From: Candidatus Saccharimonadales bacterium | Lineage (GTDB): Bacteria > Patescibacteriota > Saccharimonadia > Saccharimonadales > Saccharimonadaceae | Length of the DNA: 64,000 nucleotides | Reading direction: 5' to 3' | Assembly (NCBI GenBank): GCA_035317825.1 | Contig: DATHGB010000020.1 | Location: 32,651-96,650, forward strand | Shown: piece after piece, positions 52,895-61,337 of the stretch | Layout of the letters: the number at the start of each line of letters is the position of its first letter | How positions within the stretch are numbered: the first letter of the stretch is position 1 | Program-made: the position numbers and the translations under genes | The notes under the pieces: generated by a model | Seen by the model: the letters and a program-made list of their open reading frames with translations, nothing else | The model's database searches: none | What the model was told of the DNA's origin: nothing

Positions 52895-54079
52895 TTACGG
52901 TATTAAACACTTCACCTTACAGTGGTCACGAATGTTTGCTTCGTGCTCCTCGTTTGTGCGTGCAAAATAGGTTACATCGTCATCACCGCTTAAGAAGTAA
53001 AGATAATCACCACTTGCAGGGCCGGCAACAGCCTCTAGAGCAGAGAGACCAGGAGTAGCTATCGGTCCTGGAGGTAATCCAGGGTATTTACGGGTGTTAT
53101 ACGGTGAATCCAGACTTGGAGAGGGGTCTACGCCTAGTTTTTTTGCCGCATATTGATAAGTGACATCCGACCCAAGTGCCATACCGCTGTTAAGCCGCGA
53201 GTAAAAGACCTGTGCTACTTGTTTTTGATCATTTTTGTTTGAAACTTCCCGCTGAATAATAGAGGCGAGAGTAATTCCCTGATACAAATCCAATCCATGC
53301 GCTTTAAAGCCATCAATGAGGTTATTTTCGGTAATAGTCGAGTAATACTCATCAAATGTCTTGGTAAGAATATCTTCGACTGTCGCGCTACTGCTAAAAT
53401 TATATGTTTCCCCGTAAATGTATCCCTCTAGGTCAGCAGACTCAGGCTTATCTTGGAATAGAGGATGCGTATAATTTTTGTTTAACGCGGCATCTACCTC
53501 CGCTTCACTATAGCCAGCAGCAATTAACTTGGTACGATTTTCGGCAAGCGTTGCACCTGGGAGAAATGTTAAGTTAAATTCATCCGTTCTACCAGATACG
53601 ATATGCCCGACTATGTCTTCTGTTGATTCTGAAGGGGACAAATTATATGTTCCTGCCTGAAGCGTTGCACGCTTCCCTGTTATTCGTGTGTATATATCAA
53701 ACGCGAACTGACTACGAATAAGCTTTTTTTCCTCAAGAAGCCGCGCAATCTGTGCAGGTGAACTTCCCGATACGATTTCTACCCGGGTACGGCTTTTGTC
53801 ATTACTATTTACGGGGGTAAGAGAAGCTTTGTACCACGTTAGTCCGCCCAACGTTAAAATGGCCAAAAGCGCAACGATTCCCCCGGTAATCCATAATACA
53901 AGCCGTTTTCGGCTCTTTTTAGGTGGTTTTACGTCTAAAACAGGTGGCTGAAGGTCTGGCGCGACCTGCTGTAACCGTTGAGCCGCAATGGGCGCATTAG
54001 GACTCATGGAAGGATCAGTAGGCCTCAGGGGAGTATTTTGAGGCCCTAGGGGTCGTTTTTGAGGCTTAAAACCGTCCAT
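52895..54079 (-). CDS. mltG: Endolytic transglycosylase MltG
   Basis: 394 residues. A Pro-rich cytosolic N-terminus and one membrane helix (about 52-74) precede the YceG domain: FLPGATLAENRTKLIAAGYSEAEV, LEGYIYGETYNF, LASIIQREVSN (conserved Glu, catalytic region), VFYSRLNSGMALGSDVTYQYA and YNTRKYPGLPPGPIATPGLSALEA. It cleaves nascent peptidoglycan strands. Its ATG overlaps the stop of ruvX (TAATG). Confidence 0.95.
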   Translation of the reverse strand: MDGFKPQKRPLGPQNTPLRPTDPSMSPNAPIAAQRLQQVAPDLQPPVLDVKPPKKSRKRLVLWITGGIVALLAILTLGGLTWYKASLTPVNSNDKSRTRVEIVSGSSPAQIARLLEEKKLIRSQFAFDIYTRITGKRATLQAGTYNLSPSESTEDIVGHIVSGRTDEFNLTFLPGATLAENRTKLIAAGYSEAEVDAALNKNYTHPLFQDKPESADLEGYIYGETYNFSSSATVEDILTKTFDEYYSTITENNLIDGFKAHGLDLYQGITLASIIQREVSNKNDQKQVAQVFYSRLNSGMALGSDVTYQYAAKKLGVDPSPSLDSPYNTRKYPGLPPGPIATPGLSALEAVAGPASGDYLYFLSGDDDVTYFARTNEEHEANIRDHCKVKCLIP

Positions 54080-54483
54080 TATAATCTCTCCAGGAAATCC
54101 TGCAGGATAATTGTGGCTGCCTGAGCATCAATGTCTCCCTTTGTATAGGGTTTACCTTGCGCTTTTAGGCGCTGTTCAGCTAGGACACTCGTCAAAGATT
54201 CGTCCTGAAAAACAATATTTGATGCCATATCGCGGAGTTGTTTAGCAAACTCTTCAACATATGCAGTCTGTGCGGTTGGTTCTCCGGATTGGTTACGAGG
54301 ATAGCCGACAACGATTGTATCCGTATTTTCATTAACAACCAGTCGTGCGATCTGCTCAACTTCAGTCCCGTCAACTTCTATTGTTTCAAAAGGAATCGCA
54401 ATACGCACACCACTATCACCAACAGCGACGCCAATCCTTTTCTCGCCTACATCTAGTGCGAGGTATGATTTACTTTGACTCAT
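54079..54483 (-). CDS. ruvX: Holliday junction resolvase-like / pre-16S rRNA nuclease (YqgF)
   Basis: 134 residues. RNase H-like fold with YLALDVGEKRIGVAVGDSGVRIA (first Asp), IVVGYPRNQSGE and FQDESLTSVLAEQRL (Glu), and a final DIDAQAATIILQDFLE (Asp). Relatives process the 16S rRNA 5' end. It overlaps the upstream baseplate-J-like gene by 14 nt and touches mltG, an order (ruvX-mltG) common in bacteria. Confidence 0.95.
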   Translation of the reverse strand: MSQSKSYLALDVGEKRIGVAVGDSGVRIAIPFETIEVDGTEVEQIARLVVNENTDTIVVGYPRNQSGEPTAQTAYVEEFAKQLRDMASNIVFQDESLTSVLAEQRLKAQGKPYTKGDIDAQAATIILQDFLERL

Positions 54484-56137
54484 TCAGATTAAATTCTACA
54501 GAAATACGTTTCACATCGTTCGGCGCGCTATTCACCCAGAAAGGAGAGAATTTAACATCTACATTATCTACTCCTGGAATTGATTCGATATTTGACTGGA
54601 TATCTCCGTAGCGCTTGCCTTTTGCTGCGTTTTTAATCGCATCGTCATTAATTTTTGGTCCAACCTTTGCGTTAGCGACAATATTTGCACTGAATCCACC
54701 TTGGACTTCGGTCACATTCGTGAATGTCGCCTTGTCCTTGCCGTTGTCATAAACGCGCTGCTCATCTTTACCTTCTAGTTGTTTTGCAAAATAATCGTCC
54801 AGGTAGTGGCTAACTTCGGATTTGTTAACACCCATCAAACTATATGTCACGCTACCGGCTAATTTTGCCTTGCCTCCAGATGCTTCTTCTCCGACGACTG
54901 GACTTGGCTGGACTTGGCTTCGATCCGCTTTAAAGGTAGCATCGAGGACAACACTGCTTGTTTTCAGCTGATCATTCAATTGTTTTTTAATACTGTCATT
55001 ATTCTGTGTAGCCAATTGTTCGTTGGCTTTTTGCACATCCTCAGCAGTGACAACAGTAATTGTCTTGTCAGTTCCCCCGGATGTAGTACTCGTAAGGCTC
55101 GCTGAAGCACTCGACGGTGCGCCACCCATACTACCTGAAGCGCCGTTATACTTTGTACCAGCTGCCGCGGCAGTTACGCCGACAGTTACGCTTCCCGCAC
55201 ATGCCGTAGGGAAACAGCTCCCACCTACGGTGCTGGCAGGAATAGTCGCATCACTATTTGTCGTAAACACCAGTCCGCTACTCGTCGTTAATTGTGACCC
55301 GGCGGGAACAACCGTAGGATTCAAAGATTGCTTCGATAGACTCACCGTCCCGGTCGCTTTTTCTCCTACTTCCTTCTTGCCTGTCGCGTCAAATGACAGG
55401 TTTGCATCTTGTTTTTGCTGCTTACTAGTAGTTTTGATCGTACTTGTCGTAAGGCTCGTTGTCCCGTCTGAAACAAGATTCACCTTGGCGTTTGCCGAAG
55501 CGTCGGTGGTTCGCGCGCTAATAATAACCGTTGCATGAGGCGCAAAAAAGATTGCCCAGACAAAAAACGCGATTAAAACGAGGACTCCGCCTGCGATAAG
55601 AACGACTTTTTTACGAAACGTACTAAAGTTAGGTACTTTTACGCCGCTTTTAGTACGTGGCTTACCAGGAGCTTGCCCTGGAGCGGGAGGTAAAGCATGA
55701 GCTGGTTTTTCAGCCGCGTTTTCACTTAGCACTGCTTCGATAGCAGCGCTCGTTGATCCGTCTGCGGATGCTTTTTGATCAGCTGTTCGCGCTAACTCGC
55801 CGACTGGTAATTGCGCGCCGTCAATAATATCATCGCCATCATCAATATCAAGCGCGGGGATCTCAGCAAGTTCAGGTTTACTCTGTAGATTCTTGGCAAC
55901 TGGGATTTTCGCAGCCGCGGCAAGCGCACTAAGCGCTGCATTATTGCTAATCAAAACAAGATGTTTATCATTTTGGGTTGCCGCGCGTGATAATAGATGT
56001 AAATTGACTGCACTCTGTAAAACGCCTACGCGCTTAGGCGGAACGAGTGCGACGATCTTTTCTTTAGAACCTTTAACTTTACCGATAATAGCGGTAATGT
56101 CATCTTCTACGTCTATGTAAATTACATCTTTATTCAT
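54470..56137 (-). CDS. Baseplate-J-like membrane protein
   Basis: 555 residues. An N-terminal domain (about 1-95) begins IYIDVEDDITAIIGKVKGSKEKIVALVPPKRVGVLQSAVNL, then an acidic Ala/Pro-rich linker, one membrane helix (about 180-203), and an extracellular part with the baseplate J pattern: ATGTVSLSKQSL, VVPAGSQLTTSSGLVFTTN, IPAST and AGTKYNGASG, then VFTxTS-like regions. This form is widespread in Patescibacteria; its function is unknown, though phage-tail-like or adhesin roles have been proposed by similarity. It is 2 nt after the FtsA-like gene. Confidence 0.75.
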   Translation of the reverse strand: MNKDVIYIDVEDDITAIIGKVKGSKEKIVALVPPKRVGVLQSAVNLHLLSRAATQNDKHLVLISNNAALSALAAAAKIPVAKNLQSKPELAEIPALDIDDGDDIIDGAQLPVGELARTADQKASADGSTSAAIEAVLSENAAEKPAHALPPAPGQAPGKPRTKSGVKVPNFSTFRKKVVLIAGGVLVLIAFFVWAIFFAPHATVIISARTTDASANAKVNLVSDGTTSLTTSTIKTTSKQQKQDANLSFDATGKKEVGEKATGTVSLSKQSLNPTVVPAGSQLTTSSGLVFTTNSDATIPASTVGGSCFPTACAGSVTVGVTAAAAGTKYNGASGSMGGAPSSASASLTSTTSGGTDKTITVVTAEDVQKANEQLATQNNDSIKKQLNDQLKTSSVVLDATFKADRSQVQPSPVVGEEASGGKAKLAGSVTYSLMGVNKSEVSHYLDDYFAKQLEGKDEQRVYDNGKDKATFTNVTEVQGGFSANIVANAKVGPKINDDAIKNAAKGKRYGDIQSNIESIPGVDNVDVKFSPFWVNSAPNDVKRISVEFNLNESK

Positions 56138-56139
56138 GT

Positions 56140-57405
56140 TTATATTCGTAAAATTCGATTAAGCTTATCCTTGATGGTATCTGCATCACTACTACCCACT
56201 ATTGTATCATAGCCAACCCTTAGAAGGCCCATGGCCGTAATGAAAGTATGGTCATTTGCGGCACCGGTCGTATCGGTAATGCCGACTACTTCGCTAGGCG
56301 AAATATGCTGAACGGTTGGGCGCTTCGTGAATGGTAATTCTTTGTACCAGTCACGTTCGGATAATGCCTCGACAAGTTTTGTCAGGCTCGCACCACCCCC
56401 ACATAGTAAAATTCGATTTGGAAGATGATCGACAGAGTCAAACTCGCCAAGCGCAAGTTCTACTCCTGCAAGCCACACATCAAGCGTCTTATCGATCGCA
56501 GCGTTTGCTTCTTTAGCGACACTCGCCTTGATCTGCGTACTATCAATGTTCACCTTTAGTTTTTCAGCATCGTTATAGGTAAGGTCCATTTCGCTCGCGA
56601 TTGTCCTAGTGAAGCTTCGTCCACCAATACCAAACATTTTGGTGCCTTCAACGCCACCGTCATTTACGACAGCGATATCCGTTGTTCCACCACCGACATC
56701 GGCTAGGATTGCCGTAAAGTTACTGCTGGCATCTGCCCCTAGGACCGCACGGCTGACAGCGAATGGTTCAGCGGCAACGGCAACTAATTCCAAAGCTAGC
56801 TCGTCAGCAACACGTTCAAGCGCTCCGATATGCACCATCGGCGCAAAAGCGGTATATATTTGGACAGCAACATCACGTCCCTGAAAACCAATCGGATTTG
56901 ATACTTTGTAGCCATCAATATGAATACTGACGAGGGCACTGTTCACTAGTTTTACTTCGACTTCTTCATTACCTGTTTCAAGCGCAATCTGTTTTTGCGC
57001 TTTACCCTGAGCACGTTCTTGGACTTTCTCGATGATAAATTCCATTTCGGCAACATCAAGTGGACGGTCTGGCTGTGGTCGGCGGTAGCGGATAGTATTT
57101 GTGACGCCTTTTACTAGTTCACCAGCTATTCCGATAACCGCGCGCTTTACTTGCAGGCCTGCTTGGTCCTCGGCTTCGCTTAACGCTTCTTCACAGTTGC
57201 GGACAACTCCGGAAATATCCGCAATTGCGCCTGAGTGCATGTCGCTGATATCTTGCCTGGAACGGCCAACCCCGACGATTTCCAATGTGTCATCTTTTTG
57301 CTGGGCAATAAGCGCCTTCACGAATTCCGTTCCAATATCAAGTGCTACAACATAGTCGCCGTCAGTCTTAGCTTTTGCCCTAGAGAGTAATTTTTCGAAA
57401 ACCAT
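56140..57405 (-). CDS. ftsA: FtsA/PilM-family actin-like protein
   Basis: 421 residues from ATG 57403-57405. The ATG at 57417 is unlikely because it lies inside a TATAAT box (57416-57421). Motifs: VVALDIGTEFVKALIA (phosphate 1), SHS2-type insertion (GNEEVEVKLVNSALVSIHIDGYKV), LADVGGGTTDIAVV (phosphate 2) and ILLCGGGASLTKL (adenosine). FtsA anchors the Z ring; PilM is the pilus homologue, and CPR proteins of this type are hard to separate. Its downstream partner is the baseplate-J-like protein. Confidence 0.85.
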   Translation of the reverse strand: MVFEKLLSRAKAKTDGDYVVALDIGTEFVKALIAQQKDDTLEIVGVGRSRQDISDMHSGAIADISGVVRNCEEALSEAEDQAGLQVKRAVIGIAGELVKGVTNTIRYRRPQPDRPLDVAEMEFIIEKVQERAQGKAQKQIALETGNEEVEVKLVNSALVSIHIDGYKVSNPIGFQGRDVAVQIYTAFAPMVHIGALERVADELALELVAVAAEPFAVSRAVLGADASSNFTAILADVGGGTTDIAVVNDGGVEGTKMFGIGGRSFTRTIASEMDLTYNDAEKLKVNIDSTQIKASVAKEANAAIDKTLDVWLAGVELALGEFDSVDHLPNRILLCGGGASLTKLVEALSERDWYKELPFTKRPTVQHISPSEVVGITDTTGAANDHTFITAMGLLRVGYDTIVGSSDADTIKDKLNRILRI

Positions 57406-57465
57406 AATTAGTATCATTATATACCATATGGCCAGATAGCAACACTATAGCCCTTCAGCTTATTG

Positions 57466-57494
57466 TTGCTTTTTATATTTATATATGATATAGT
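57466..57494 (+). promoter_or_regulatory. Promoter of the GC-rich two-helix gene
   Basis: TTGCTT (57466-57471), 17 bp, TATAGT (57489-57494). The promoter is AT-rich and native-looking, in contrast with the GC-rich gene it drives. Confidence 0.7.
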
Positions 57495-57541
57495 GTTATT
57501 ATTCGTTTTTCCCATTGTCTACCGTCGCGTAGGAGAGAGTA

Positions 57542-57853
57542 ATGAAGTTGCAGATCGGATACTGCACAGGGTGGCTCGCTGCGTATGGTGTCATCGTTGG
57601 CATCATCGGAGTAGGTTTCTGGTTCGCAGCGGGTGCTCACGCCGCTACGACCAACTCGATGAGCATGCTGTGGTGTGCGGCCATCGGCGATGAGCCGCTG
57701 AATGCCCCCGCATGCGCGCCGGCTCGCGTCGACCTCTTTAGTGAGGTGTTCGTGAAGACGCTTGCGCTCGCCATCCCCATCGGACTGACGTTCATCGTCG
57801 TCGGGACGATCATCTTCCTGCGGTTATTCAACCGCAAGGAAGCCGCTGCGTAG
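57542..57853 (+). CDS. GC-rich two-helix membrane protein
   Basis: 103 residues. Helix 1 (about 12-36, WLAAYGVIVGIIGVGFWFAAG) and helix 2 (about 74-96) flank an external loop with two cysteines (LWCAAIGDEPLNAPACAPARVD). AGGAGAGAG precedes the ATG by about 5 nt. Third codon positions are mostly G or C, unlike the low-GC neighbours. A hairpin terminator follows. No family recognised. The loop cysteines suggest a disulphide outside the membrane. Confidence 0.78.
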   Translation: MKLQIGYCTGWLAAYGVIVGIIGVGFWFAAGAHAATTNSMSMLWCAAIGDEPLNAPACAPARVDLFSEVFVKTLALAIPIGLTFIVVGTIIFLRLFNRKEAAA

Positions 57854-57913
57854 CAGACTCCACCTACAACCAACGCCGTTCACGACTAGACGAAAGTGAT
57901 GAAAAACGAAAAT

Positions 57914-57949
57914 TGACGAGCCTCCCTACGGGGATCAGCTCGTCATTTT
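57914..57949. terminator. Terminator between the two-helix gene and alaS
   Basis: TGACGAGC (57914-57921) pairs with GCTCGTCA (57938-57945), followed by TTTT and preceded by AAAA, so it can act for both convergent genes. Confidence 0.85.
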
Positions 57950-57954
57950 CATAC

Positions 57955-59841
57955 TTATACTAAAACGGCTTTGATACGGCGAATGCCGGCGGAACTAGCT
58001 TCTTCTTTGGTAATTTTGAAACGTTTGCCGTCCTCTGCCAACTGGCCCGTATGGTCTACGTGAGGACCGCCGCAAATCTCTAAGCTGGCGATATGATCAC
58101 CTTCACCCATTTGATAAACTTTTACAGAATCCTCGTAGCGCTCCCCGAACGGACCAATCGCACCCATATCAAGTGCTTCCTGGGTCGGGTATAGTTTGAA
58201 CGCAACAGGCAGATCTTCTGCAATCCACCCATTGACTAGCTCTTCCGCTCTCGCAATTTCTTCGGGTGTTACTTTACTGTCGTGGTTAAAATCAAAGCGA
58301 AGACGTTCTTCGGTAATATTGCTGCCGTGTTGGCGCAGTTCAGGACCAAATAGCTCGCGCAGAGCCGATTGCAACAGGTGCGTTGCGGTGTGGTATTTCT
58401 TGTGCTGAAGTGTTTGGCCACCTAGCCCGCCCTTAAACGCGCCCTTTGCTGCAGTCTGGCTACGAGCACGCTGCTCGGCCATTTTGTCATCAAATTCTTG
58501 ACGCCAATTCTCGGACAACTTGATGTTTTGTTTAGATGCCTCTTCGGTAGATAGTTCAACCGGAAAACCAAACGTGTCATAAAGAGTAAATAGTTCGTTG
58601 CCAGTTAGTCCATCTTCGGCAAATTTCTCTAATTGCTTTAGGCCTTTACGTAACGTTTGACGGAAGACTTTTTCTTCTTTGGCAAGCGTTGCAATAACCT
58701 CGTCGCGTTTTGTGGCGACTTCTGGATAGTCATTGTGGTACATGTCGGCAATAACAGGCACGACTTCTTCGAGGAAGTTTTGTTCGATACCCAGATCAAA
58801 CGCAAAACGAATCGCACGTCGGAGCAGCCGGCGCATAACGTACCCCTGCTCTTTATTAGCTGGTTTTACGTCGTCAACAGCAAGGAACGTTGCCGCACGA
58901 AGGTGATCGGCAATAACACGCATGCTTTGAGTGTGGTCTTCGTATTTTTTACCACTAAGAGTTTGAAGTTTTTCAACGATTGGCCAGATCAGGCTTATTT
59001 TAAAGACATCAGGACTATTGATTTGAGCAGCCGCAATACGTTCCAGGCCGCCACCAAAATCAACGTTCTTGCGTTCGAGCGGTTCAAAGCTACCGTCTTC
59101 TAGCCGGCGATACTGCATAAAGACCTGGTTGCCAATTTCCATAAACTGGCCACTATCGCTTGCTGGGTGCGCCAAGCCAAAACCTTCGGCGTGGTTTTCG
59201 AGACCGAAGTCGTAAAATACTTCGCTGTCAGGGCCGCACGGGTCGCCGATCGGTGTTTTGTTTAACCCGCCACCGCGTGACCACCAGTTTTCGCTGTCAT
59301 CATAAAAGAAAATGCGTTCGCCTGGGTTGATACCTCGTTTATTGCCGTCTTCTTGTGATCCAATTTCAACGATCTTGGCTTCGATTCCCTTTTCCGCGAA
59401 AACTTTCTGCCAAATATCCGCCGCTTCATCGTCACGGGGAATGCCATGTGCTTCGTCGCCAATAAACGCAGTCACGTAAATCTTGCTTGGATCAAGCCCG
59501 ACTTCGTCTGTTAAAAATTCAAAGAACCAACGGATTTGTTGCTCTTTAAAGTAATCGCCCATACTCCAGTTACCAAGCATTTCAAAAAAGGTTGTATGGC
59601 GGTTGTCGCCAACGTCTTCGATATCCTGTGCCCGTAGACAAGTTTGACTATCGACCAGACGTACACCAGCTGGGTGATCTTTACCTAAAAGGTATGGCAA
59701 AAGTGGCTGCATGCCGCTACCCGTAAATAACGTCGTCGGGTCATCTTTTAGCATTAATGGGGCACGTTCAATAATCTCGTGCTGGCGATCATTAAAGAAC
59801 TTTAAATAGGCGTTTCGAATATCTTGGGCGGTTTTTGTCAT
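57955..59841 (-). CDS. alaS: Alanyl-tRNA synthetase, short form lacking C-Ala
   Basis: 628 residues against about 870 in most bacteria. The class II catalytic core is complete (GSGMQPLLPYLLGKDHPAG, RHTTFFEMLGNWSMGDYF, FGGGLERIAA), followed by the tRNA-binding helices and the editing domain with HTATHLLQ and CGGPH (zinc/catalytic HxxxH and CxxxH). The protein ends at ASSAGIRRIKAVLV, so the C-terminal coiled coil and DHHA1/C-Ala domain are absent. AGGT precedes the ATG. The window's tRNA-Ala keeps G3:U70. Loss of C-Ala is seen in some reduced genomes. Confidence 0.96.
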   Translation of the reverse strand: MTKTAQDIRNAYLKFFNDRQHEIIERAPLMLKDDPTTLFTGSGMQPLLPYLLGKDHPAGVRLVDSQTCLRAQDIEDVGDNRHTTFFEMLGNWSMGDYFKEQQIRWFFEFLTDEVGLDPSKIYVTAFIGDEAHGIPRDDEAADIWQKVFAEKGIEAKIVEIGSQEDGNKRGINPGERIFFYDDSENWWSRGGGLNKTPIGDPCGPDSEVFYDFGLENHAEGFGLAHPASDSGQFMEIGNQVFMQYRRLEDGSFEPLERKNVDFGGGLERIAAAQINSPDVFKISLIWPIVEKLQTLSGKKYEDHTQSMRVIADHLRAATFLAVDDVKPANKEQGYVMRRLLRRAIRFAFDLGIEQNFLEEVVPVIADMYHNDYPEVATKRDEVIATLAKEEKVFRQTLRKGLKQLEKFAEDGLTGNELFTLYDTFGFPVELSTEEASKQNIKLSENWRQEFDDKMAEQRARSQTAAKGAFKGGLGGQTLQHKKYHTATHLLQSALRELFGPELRQHGSNITEERLRFDFNHDSKVTPEEIARAEELVNGWIAEDLPVAFKLYPTQEALDMGAIGPFGERYEDSVKVYQMGEGDHIASLEICGGPHVDHTGQLAEDGKRFKITKEEASSAGIRRIKAVLV

Positions 59842-59964
59842 ATTACCTGTTATTTTATCATGATACGCTGTAAAAAATAAGCTTTAGGACTAGTAAAAAG
59901 TGACGAAAAATGTTATGGTAGAGCCTGTCCATATTGGATAAAGTGCAGCCCGGAAAGGCAAGTC

Positions 59965-60123
59965 ATGCCCAAGAAATTGATCATTTGGATCTTGATCGCC
60001 CTCGCGGCTTTCTGGATCTTCACCGAGCCGGAGAGTGCGGCCGATGCGGTCGGAAGGGCGTTCAGCGCCGTCGGCGATGCGTTCGGGTCGGTCATCACCT
60101 TCCTATCCGCGCTGTTCAACTGA
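59965..60123 (+). CDS. Tiny GC-rich membrane peptide resembling actinobacterial small proteins
   Basis: 52 residues, too short for most gene finders. GGAAAGG lies 6 nt before the ATG. A hydrophobic N-terminal helix (KLIIWILIALAAFWIF, about 4-19) is followed by TEPESAADAVGRAFSAVGDAFGSV and a second hydrophobic end (ITFLSALFN). The pattern F.(T)xPxxAADAV..AF.AVGDAF.SV...F resembles small membrane proteins widespread in Actinobacteria, from memory of that family. Codons are strongly GC-ending. It lies on the plus strand between alaS and mnmA. Confidence 0.8.
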   Translation: MPKKLIIWILIALAAFWIFTEPESAADAVGRAFSAVGDAFGSVITFLSALFN

Positions 60124-60141
60124 CCAAGTAAGGCATTCGTC

Positions 60142-60195
60142 ATGAACGTCACCGAGTCCAAGGACAAACCTGTGCCGGCCAAAAAGAGGCTGTAG
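60142..60195 (+). CDS. Possible 17-codon leader or micro-peptide
   Basis: An ATG frame with a weak AAGG upstream encodes a Lys/Pro-rich peptide (MNVTESKDKPVPAKKRL) directly after the membrane peptide and just before a pair of competing hairpins. It may be a leader peptide or chance. Confidence 0.25.
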   Translation: MNVTESKDKPVPAKKRL

Positions 60196-60208
60196 TCAGT
60201 ACGATATA

Positions 60209-60298
60209 GACCCCGCGCACAGGGAAAGCCGCAGCAAGCGGGTCTGGATGGGCATTACTGCTCCCGACCTCCGACTTACTGCGGCAGCTTTTCTTTTT
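60209..60298 (+). terminator. Competing hairpins ending in a terminator
   Basis: GACCCCGC (60209-60216) can pair with GCGGGTC (60238-60244), enclosing GCCGCAG (60228-60234), which itself pairs perfectly with CTGCGGC (60279-60285) followed by a T-rich tail (60289-60298). The two stems either exclude each other or form a pseudoknot; the second is a terminator. Confidence 0.65.
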
Positions 60299-61337
60299 AA
60301 ACGATTATTCCGCCACCTAGACAGATGTCATTATTGTAGATAACAACAGATTGCCCTGCGGCAACCGCTCGTTCAGGCTCGGTAAGTTCAAGTATCGCCT
60401 CATTATCCGAGGTTGTTTTTATATGCGCACGAATTAATTTAGCGCGGTGACGTACGCGAATCATATACTCACCGTCGTTTGGTGCTTCATTGATCCAATG
60501 AACGGATGCTAGGTTAATTGAATTTTTCCAAAGCGTGTCATCATTCAGATCAGTCGTGACATAGATTTCATTTTTTTCCATGCTTTTACCCACAACGTAG
60601 TACGGCAAACCGCCGCCAACATCCAACCCATGGCGCTGGCCAAGCGTATAGAATATCGCACCATCGTGATGACCAATTGTTTTTCCGGTTTTTTTATCAA
60701 TAATCGAACCTGGTGTTTGTTCAACATACTGGCTAAGGAAATCCCGGATGCCAACTTTACCAACAAAACAAATTCCCTGGCTGTCTTTTTTACCAGCCGT
60801 AAATAACCTGCGTTCTTCGGCCATTTTGCGTACAGTAGGTTTGGTAAATTCACCAAGCGGAAAGAGCGTTTTTTCAAGTGCTTTGCCTGTCACACGATAC
60901 AAAAAGTATGTCTGATCCTTGTTGGTGTCCTCGGCCATTTTCAACACGCCATTTTCTACTCGCGCATAGTGTCCGGTGGCAATCATGTCAGCACCGTCTT
61001 CTAGCGCAGCATCCAAAAATAGCTTAAATTTCACTTCTTGGTTACACATAATATCTGGATTAGGCGTACGGCCTAATTTGTATTCTTCGATCATGTAGTC
61101 AACGACTTTGTGTTTGTATTCGTTTTCAAAATCAAAAACTTTAAAATCAATTCCTAGCTGCACGGCGACACGCTTCGCATCAGCTAGATCATCCGCCCAC
61201 GGACACTTCATACCAGGCAAATCTTCTGTCCAGTTTTTCATATACACACCAGTCACGTCATGGCCTTGCTCAACCAAAAGCGCGGCAGTCAGACTACTGT
61301 CAACTCCGCCGCTCATGCCAACGTAAATGTTAGCCAT
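60297..61337 (-). CDS. mnmA: tRNA-specific 2-thiouridylase MnmA
   Basis: 346 residues from the ATG at 61335-61337 (MANIYVGMSGGVDSS); earlier starts run into the upstream gene. The PP-loop SGGVDSSLTAALL (about 9-21) is followed by MKNWTEDLPG, CNQEVKFKLF (catalytic Cys) and SQGICFVGKV (second Cys), then the C-terminal beta-barrel. The enzyme thiolates U34 of Lys, Glu and Gln tRNAs, with sulphur from a cysteine desulfurase encoded two genes upstream. TAATG overlap with DUF218. Confidence 0.96.
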   Translation of the reverse strand: MANIYVGMSGGVDSSLTAALLVEQGHDVTGVYMKNWTEDLPGMKCPWADDLADAKRVAVQLGIDFKVFDFENEYKHKVVDYMIEEYKLGRTPNPDIMCNQEVKFKLFLDAALEDGADMIATGHYARVENGVLKMAEDTNKDQTYFLYRVTGKALEKTLFPLGEFTKPTVRKMAEERRLFTAGKKDSQGICFVGKVGIRDFLSQYVEQTPGSIIDKKTGKTIGHHDGAIFYTLGQRHGLDVGGGLPYYVVGKSMEKNEIYVTTDLNDDTLWKNSINLASVHWINEAPNDGEYMIRVRHRAKLIRAHIKTTSDNEAILELTEPERAVAAGQSVVIYNNDICLGGGIIV

